64,000 nucleotides of DNA, taken from DASQHL01 sp963843685 (GTDB taxonomy: Bacteria; Chloroflexota; Dehalococcoidia; DSTF01; JACRBR01). Shown here piece by piece: positions 59,335-64,000 of the stretch (position 1 is the stretch's first letter; each line of letters opens with the position of its first letter). The translations under genes and the position numbers were made by a program. Where the stretch lies: assembly GCA_963843685.1 (NCBI GenBank), contig CAWJLO010000008.1, forward strand, positions 310,001 through 374,000, written 5' to 3'. The notes under the pieces are model-generated. The model saw only the letters and a program-made list of their open reading frames with translations. It did not search any database and had not been told where the DNA came from.

Positions 59335-60672
59335 ATGTTCGCTCGCAGCATCACCGCATCCCGATTTCCGCGCCGTACCTTGCGGCTGGCCGTATTCGCC
59401 CTGCTGCTCGTCGCCGGCCTTGCCGTGTCCTGTGCGCCGAAGATCCATCAGCGCGGCGCCGTCCACGTCCTCACGGCCAACTCCGACGTCAACAGCGTCA
59501 TGGAGAACTACATCGACCGCGGCATCGGCGAGGCGGAGCGCACGGACGCGAAGGCCGTCGTCATCAGGCTCGATACGCCGGGCGGCCTGCAGTCGTCGAT
59601 GGAGCAGATCGTGCAGCGCATCCAGTCGGCGAAGGTGCCCGTGATCGTCTACGTGGCCCCGAGCGGCGCCATCGCCGCCTCGGCCGGCACCTTCATCACC
59701 ATGTCCGGGCACATCGCCGCGATGGCCCCTGGCACCAGCATCGGCGCCGCCCACCCCGTCGACCAGAGCGGCGGCGACATCACCGGCACGCTCGGCACGA
59801 AGGTAGAGAACAACGCCGCCGCCTACGCGCGCGCCATCGCGGACGCCCACGGCCGCAACGCCAACTGGGCGGAGGATGCCGTGCGCAACAGTGTGTCCGA
59901 CTCGACGGAGCAGGCCGTCAAGGACAACGTCGTCGACTACTCCGCCGTCAGCATCGATGACCTCCTTCAGCAGGCCGACGGTCGCACCGTGAAGGTGGAC
60001 AACAAGGAGGTCACGCTCAGCGGCCTCGCCGACGCGCCGCGCGTGACCAACGACATGACGCTGTTGGAGCGGGGGCTGCTCATCCTGAGCGATCCGAACA
60101 TCGCCTTCCTGCTGCTCAGCCTCGGCGGCCTGGGGTTGCTGATCGAGTTCCTCCACCCCGGCGTGTTCTTCCCCGGCGTCTTCGGCGCGATCTCGCTGAT
60201 CCTGGCGTTCTTCGCGCTGGGCACGCTGCCGGTGAACTGGGCCGGCGTCGCGCTGATCCTGCTGGCGTTCGTCTTCTTCGGCGCCGAGCTGTACGTCAGC
60301 GGCTTCGGAGCCCTCGGCCTCGGCGGCGTCATCTCGCTGATCGTCGGCGGCCTGATCCTCACGTCGACCAGCAACTCGGACTTCCAGGTATCGCGCTGGC
60401 TCATCATCGGCACGGGCGCCGTGTTCGCCGTCTTCTTCTTCACCGTCATCAACGCCATCATCCGCATGCGGCGCGCGCCCGCCTACATGGGCGCGCAGTC
60501 GATGATCGGCGACCGCGCTGTCGCCCGCTCCGACCTCAACCCGACAGGCTACGTCTTCCTCCACGGCGAGCGCTGGCGCGCCATCTCCGAGGACGGGCCG
60601 ATCAACAACGGCGAGCCGGTCAAGATCACGAAGGTGAAGGGGCTTACGCTGACCGTGCGCCGCCAGGTGTAG
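59335..60672 (+). CDS. NfeD-type membrane serine protease (ClpP-class)
   Basis: A 445-residue protein. A signal anchor (about 16-33) is followed by a ClpP-like protease domain with the catalytic Ser in APSGAIAASAGTFI and a Lys in the EQAVKDNVVD region. Four or more membrane helices (about 245-380) and a C-terminal OB-fold NfeD domain (GDRAVARSDLNPTGYVFLHG) complete it. Long NfeD proteins cleave SPFH/stomatin partners and influence membrane quality control; no stomatin gene is adjacent within the window. Its 3' end overlaps the convergent sulfotransferase gene by 29 bases. Confidence 0.88.
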   Translation: MFARSITASRFPRRTLRLAVFALLLVAGLAVSCAPKIHQRGAVHVLTANSDVNSVMENYIDRGIGEAERTDAKAVVIRLDTPGGLQSSMEQIVQRIQSAKVPVIVYVAPSGAIAASAGTFITMSGHIAAMAPGTSIGAAHPVDQSGGDITGTLGTKVENNAAAYARAIADAHGRNANWAEDAVRNSVSDSTEQAVKDNVVDYSAVSIDDLLQQADGRTVKVDNKEVTLSGLADAPRVTNDMTLLERGLLILSDPNIAFLLLSLGGLGLLIEFLHPGVFFPGVFGAISLILAFFALGTLPVNWAGVALILLAFVFFGAELYVSGFGALGLGGVISLIVGGLILTSTSNSDFQVSRWLIIGTGAVFAVFFFTVINAIIRMRRAPAYMGAQSMIGDRAVARSDLNPTGYVFLHGERWRAISEDGPINNGEPVKITKVKGLTLTVRRQV

Positions 60673-61372
60673 CGCGCCACCGCTCGCCGAGCGCGGCCAG
60701 CCGGTTGTAGAGCGGAATCAGCTCCGGCGCCGTCTCCTCCCGGTGGTGCCGCAGATCCTGCCGGATGAAGGCGGGATCGAGCCGCCGCCCCGCGAACCGC
60801 GCGATCGGCCCGACCGCGCTCTGCGGATCTGCGATCAACGACGCGTACTCCACCGCCAGCGCGTCGAGGCCGTACGACTCGATCACCTCCAGCAGCCGCT
60901 CGCCCTGGGTCCGCCATACGTGCTCGGCGGCTCGCCGCGCCTCGTCGCCCTCGAGTCCGTAATAGCGCATCGTCGACGCCACGACCTCACCTGGACTGCG
61001 CAGGCAGACGATAACGCGCGGCCGCTCGGGCAGCACCTCCAGCCACGCCTCCAGCGTCCAGCAGAAGCGCGGGTCCTTCCACGCCGGAGTTGCCCGCTCG
61101 GCCAGCTCCATCATCTCCGCGGCGAAGGTGTGCGCGACGCTCAGCAGCTCGGCCCGGCTAGCGGTGGCGAACCACTCGTGCAGCCCGGCGGCGGCGAGGA
61201 TCGCCTCGTTCACCATGACCAGCCGGCGTTCCTCGAAGTAGCCCTCGGCGTTGTGCTCGTCGGCGGGGATGAGATCGTGCCCCACCGAGATCCCCGCCTC
61301 GTGCAGCAGGCGCGCGACGGCGCTTGTCCCCGACCGGCCGGTGCCGCAGATCAGGATCATGGGCTCGGGCAT
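60644..61372 (-). CDS. Sulfotransferase-family protein
   Basis: A 242-residue P-loop protein. LICGTGRSGTSAVARLLHEA is the 5'-phosphosulfate-binding loop typical of PAPS-dependent sulfotransferases, and PRVIVCLRSPGEVVAS matches the 3'-phosphate site. It would move a sulfate from PAPS to an alcohol or amine; the acceptor is unknown. No ribosome binding site is obvious before the ATG. It is followed leftward only by the convergent NfeD gene. Confidence 0.75.
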   Translation of the reverse strand: MPEPMILICGTGRSGTSAVARLLHEAGISVGHDLIPADEHNAEGYFEERRLVMVNEAILAAAGLHEWFATASRAELLSVAHTFAAEMMELAERATPAWKDPRFCWTLEAWLEVLPERPRVIVCLRSPGEVVASTMRYYGLEGDEARRAAEHVWRTQGERLLEVIESYGLDALAVEYASLIADPQSAVGPIARFAGRRLDPAFIRQDLRHHREETAPELIPLYNRLAALGERWRATPGGARSA

Positions 61373-61376
61373 CGGG

Positions 61377-61874
61377 TTACCAGCGATTGCGCCGCACGTA
61401 CTCGTCGATCGGGAGCCGCGCCGCCTCGGCGACGCGGCGAGGCGGCTTGGCGAGGTAGCCGAAGCCGATGACGGTGCTCACGTGGAATTCAGCGGGCAGC
61501 CCCAGCGCCTGGCGCGCGCACTCCTGCCGGTGCATGGACGTTGGGCACGAGCCGACACCGTCCGCCCACGCCGCCACCATCATGTTCTGCGCCGCCCGGC
61601 CGGCGTCGAACTCCGCCCGCGTGTCCTTGTCCGACACCGCGACGGCCACCGCCAGCGGCGCCGTCGGCACCCACGCCGCGAAGTCGCCGCACTTTGTGAT
61701 CTCCTCCCGCACGCTCACGTCGTCGATGACGATAAAGCGGACCGCCTGCACGTTCTTCGACGTGCCCGCCATGCGGCCGGCCTGCACGATCCGGTGCTGC
61801 ACGTCCTCGGGCACGGGCTTCTCCAGAAACGCGCGCGTATCCCGCTTCGTCACGATGGCCTTGTACGCGTCCAA
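61377..61874 (-). CDS. Nitroreductase-family flavoprotein
   Basis: A 165-residue protein starting at TTG, 6 bases after AGGAGG. AIVTKRDTRAFLEKPVPEDV is the N-terminal flavin-binding signature, GRAAQNMMVAAWADGVGSCP the second, and VIGFGYLAKPPRR the third. It should bind FMN and reduce nitro compounds or quinones, or act in a specialised dehalogenase-like role. It lies 4 bases upstream of the sulfotransferase gene in the same operon. Confidence 0.85.
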   Translation of the reverse strand: MDAYKAIVTKRDTRAFLEKPVPEDVQHRIVQAGRMAGTSKNVQAVRFIVIDDVSVREEITKCGDFAAWVPTAPLAVAVAVSDKDTRAEFDAGRAAQNMMVAAWADGVGSCPTSMHRQECARQALGLPAEFHVSTVIGFGYLAKPPRRVAEAARLPIDEYVRRNRW

Positions 61875-61973
61875 GCTGCCGCCTCCTCGCTACGTGATTG
61901 AGTATGCACCGGCGCTCGGCCTGCCGCCACGAGGGCGCTGGATCACAACGCGCCGCCGGGCGATGATGCGCCT

Positions 61974-62975
61974 ATGCCAAGATACGGATTCACCTTCCCC
62001 TTCGACGGACTACCGCTGCACGCGCACAAAGACGCCCTCCAGGAGGCGGAGCGCCTCGGCTACACGGATGCATGGTCGTACGAGATAGACGGCGTCGACT
62101 GCTTCACGCCGCTCGCTCTCGCCGCCGCCTGGACCGAGCGCCTGAGCCTCGGTACAGCGATCGCCAACGTGTATACGCGGTCGCCGCTGACCCTGGCGAT
62201 ATCGGCGAACGCGCTCGCCGAGGCGGCGCCCGGCCGTTTCGCGCTCGGCATCGGCGCCGGCTCGTCAGTCATCGTCGGCCAGTGGAACGGCGTCCCGTTC
62301 GAATTCCCGTACCGCAAGGTGCGCGACGTCGCGGCGGTGCTGCGACAGGCCTTCGCCGGCGAAAAAGTGACGGCGCAGCTCGACACCGTCACCGTGAACG
62401 GCATGCGGCTCTCGCGCAGCCTCGTCGACCCGCCGCCGATCTACATCGCCGCGCTGCGCCGTCGCATGCTGGAGCTCGCGGGGGCCGAGTCCGACGGCGT
62501 GATCATCAACTGGCTCGGCGCGGGAGACGTGCCGAAGGCGGTCGCCGCCGCGCGCGCCGGCGCCGAGAAGGCGGGCCGCGATCCGTCGAAGCTCGAGGTC
62601 GTCTGCCGCATCTTCGTCTGCATGCAGGAGCAGGAGCAGCTGATCGACTTCCTCGGCCGGCGCATGATCGCCGCCTACCTCAACGTCCCCGTCTACGCGA
62701 AGTTCCACGAGTGGCTCGGCCGCGGTGATGCGCTGCGCCCGATGTGGGACGCCTGGAACGCGGGCGACCGCAAGGCAGCCACGGCCGCCATACCCCGCCA
62801 GGCCATCGAGGACCTGCTGGTGTACGGCGACGCGGCGACGTGCCGGCGCAAGGTCCAGGCCTACGTCGACGCGGGCGTCACCGTGCCGGTGCTGAACTTC
62901 ATCCCGACGGCGCCCGACCCGGCCGCTCGCGCGGCCCAGTCGGTCGAGATGCTGCGGGCGCTCGCTCCCGGCTAG
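61974..62975 (+). CDS. LLM-class flavin/F420-type oxidoreductase
   Basis: A 333-residue luciferase-like protein (RYGFTFPFDGLPLHAHKDAL, LGTAIANVYTRSPLTLAISA, GRFALGIGAGSSVIVGQWNG, then ADGVIINWLGAGDVPKAVAA-like elements). The fold is that of F420- or FMN-dependent monooxygenases and reductases. The ATG at 61974 lacks a ribosome binding site, and GATGAT 6 bases upstream could be a weak -10 box. It overlaps the convergent P450 gene by 4 bases. Confidence 0.85.
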   Translation: MPRYGFTFPFDGLPLHAHKDALQEAERLGYTDAWSYEIDGVDCFTPLALAAAWTERLSLGTAIANVYTRSPLTLAISANALAEAAPGRFALGIGAGSSVIVGQWNGVPFEFPYRKVRDVAAVLRQAFAGEKVTAQLDTVTVNGMRLSRSLVDPPPIYIAALRRRMLELAGAESDGVIINWLGAGDVPKAVAAARAGAEKAGRDPSKLEVVCRIFVCMQEQEQLIDFLGRRMIAAYLNVPVYAKFHEWLGRGDALRPMWDAWNAGDRKAATAAIPRQAIEDLLVYGDAATCRRKVQAYVDAGVTVPVLNFIPTAPDPAARAAQSVEMLRALAPG

Positions 62976-64000
62976 GCCGTCACAGACGCGCGGTCGAGCT
63001 CGAAGCGCACCTGCATGGCGTCCGGGCCGCCGGGCCGCAGCAGCGCCCCCGCGTCCGCATCGAGCACCTCGACGCGCTTGATGCGCGGCAGCAACGTCTC
63101 GAGCACGATGGCGCCTTCCATCCGGGCGAGCGGCGCTCCCACGCAGTAGTGGATCCCCATCCCGAACGAGAGGTGCCGGTTCGGGTCGCGGTCGATGAGC
63201 ACCTCGTCCGGCCGCTCGAACACACTGTCGTCCCGGTTGGCGGAAGCCAGTAGCGTGACGATCCGATCGTTCTTCGGGATGGTGACGCCGTGCACCTCCA
63301 CGTCGCGCATGGCGCGGCGGAACGTCGCCTGGAACGGCGCGTAGTACCGCAGGATCTCCTCGATCGCCGACGGCACCAGTTCCATGTGCTGCTTGAGTTG
63401 CGTCATCACCTCGGGGAACTCGGAGAAGACGCGGATCGAGTTGATGATCAGCCCGGTCGTCGTCTCGTTGCCCGCGACCAGCAGCACCCGGCAGATGACG
63501 AGCAGGTCGGACTCGCTGAGCCGCCCCTCCTCCGTCTCCGCGTGCACCAGTCCGCTGAGCAGGTTGTCCTCGGGCTCTGCCCGCAGCTTGTCCAGCCGCG
63601 CCTTGAAGTAGGTGTCGAACTCGACGTTGATCTCGTCCAGCGCCCCCGTGTCGCCCATGATCAGCGACGTCCCGACGTTCTGGATGATGGCGTCCGACCA
63701 GCGCTTGAACGTCGCCATGTCGCCGTCCGCCACGCCGAGCATGTTCGCGATCACCATCACCGGCAGCGGATACGCCAGCTCGGCGATCAGGTCGCAGCTC
63801 TCCGGCTCCAGCATATGGTCAACCAGCCGGCGGCAGTACTCCTCCACCGCCCCGCGCTGCAACTCGACCATCCGCGGCGTGAATGCCTTTGAGATCAGGC
63901 CGCGCAGCCGTGTGTGCATCGGCGGGTCGTTGAAGATCATGCTCGGCGAGACCTCGCCGGTGGCGATCGCGTCGGCGGAGACCACCGACGAGAAGGTTTC
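62972..64000 (-). CDS. Cytochrome P450 (5' end outside the window)
   Basis: At least 342 residues of a bacterial P450, with the N-terminus beyond base 64000. Diagnostic parts are the I-helix LLVAGNETTTG, the K-helix ExxR in IEEILRYYAP, and the haem-thiolate loop LSFGMGIHYCVGAPLARMEG with the Cys ligand. FNDPPMHTRLRGLISKAFTPR matches the C-helix region. Such soluble class I P450s hydroxylate small molecules with ferredoxin; the partner is not nearby. The ATG at 63985 is internal, since the frame stays open to the window edge. Confidence 0.92.
   Translation of the reverse strand, partial: ETFSSVVSADAIATGEVSPSMIFNDPPMHTRLRGLISKAFTPRMVELQRGAVEEYCRRLVDHMLEPESCDLIAELAYPLPVMVIANMLGVADGDMATFKRWSDAIIQNVGTSLIMGDTGALDEINVEFDTYFKARLDKLRAEPEDNLLSGLVHAETEEGRLSESDLLVICRVLLVAGNETTTGLIINSIRVFSEFPEVMTQLKQHMELVPSAIEEILRYYAPFQATFRRAMRDVEVHGVTIPKNDRIVTLLASANRDDSVFERPDEVLIDRDPNRHLSFGMGIHYCVGAPLARMEGAIVLETLLPRIKRVEVLDADAGALLRPGGPDAMQVRFELDRASVTA

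Overview
This is a high-GC (about two thirds G+C by eye), gene-dense bacterial chromosome segment. It most likely comes from a Chloroflexota bacterium of the Dehalococcoidia or a related class. That assignment is an inference from the mix of archaellum genes in a bacterial genome, a bS22/AURKAIP1-type mini ribosomal protein, F420/LLM-type oxidoreductases, Ku-based end joining, HisZ-dependent histidine synthesis and many TTG/GTG or leaderless starts. No rRNA, CRISPR array, integrase or transposase was seen. There is one tRNA, tRNA-Gln(UUG).

Region 1 (1-13433) is the standout: a bacterial archaellum locus. Five tandem archaellin genes (4222-8533) share an archaeal class III signal peptide and a near-identical hydrophobic N-terminal helix. 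They are followed by an ArlC/D/E-like coiled-coil protein, ArlG-like and ArlF-like stator proteins, the ArlJ platform protein, an unknown acidic 151-residue protein and a membrane-anchored N-acetylmuramoyl-L-alanine amidase. The last may be a bacterial addition for passing the filament through peptidoglycan. A membrane histidine-kinase-like protein and a LuxR-type response-regulator-like protein, both with degenerate key motifs, sit just upstream. A common promoter/leader element recurs before the kinase gene and before every archaellin gene, and hairpins separate most archaellin cistrons. The ATPase ArlI, ArlH and the prepilin peptidase are not in the window.

Region 2 (13483-35871) is mostly metabolic: ribokinase (frameshifted), a SIS-domain sugar-phosphate isomerase, MFS transporter, hydrolase, MidA-like methyltransferase (frameshifted), an ApbE plus ferric-reductase-like pair, PhzF, HemW-like radical SAM, UbiA, orotate phosphoribosyltransferase behind a structured attenuator-like leader, bS22, ribosomal protein S1, ClpC and threonine aldolase. 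Region 3 (36027-50853) holds a giant secreted SGNH hydrolase with PKD repeats, an iron alcohol dehydrogenase, tRNA-Gln, a pantothenate-kinase/LLM pair, Ku with an overlapping DNA-ligase-like protein that has lost its catalytic lysine, RecO, PurC and PurS.

Region 4 (51006-64000) contains a diiron protein, an NYN nuclease, and a histidine operon read right to left: hisZ, a hisG encoding two fused HisG domains, a zinc-phospholipase-C-like gene, hisD, hisC, hisB. It is followed by NfeD protease, sulfotransferase, nitroreductase, LLM oxidoreductase and a truncated P450. Most operons are tight (4-bp ATGA or TTGA overlaps). Four genes carry apparent lesions of the same sign (one extra base), which may be sequencing or assembly errors.
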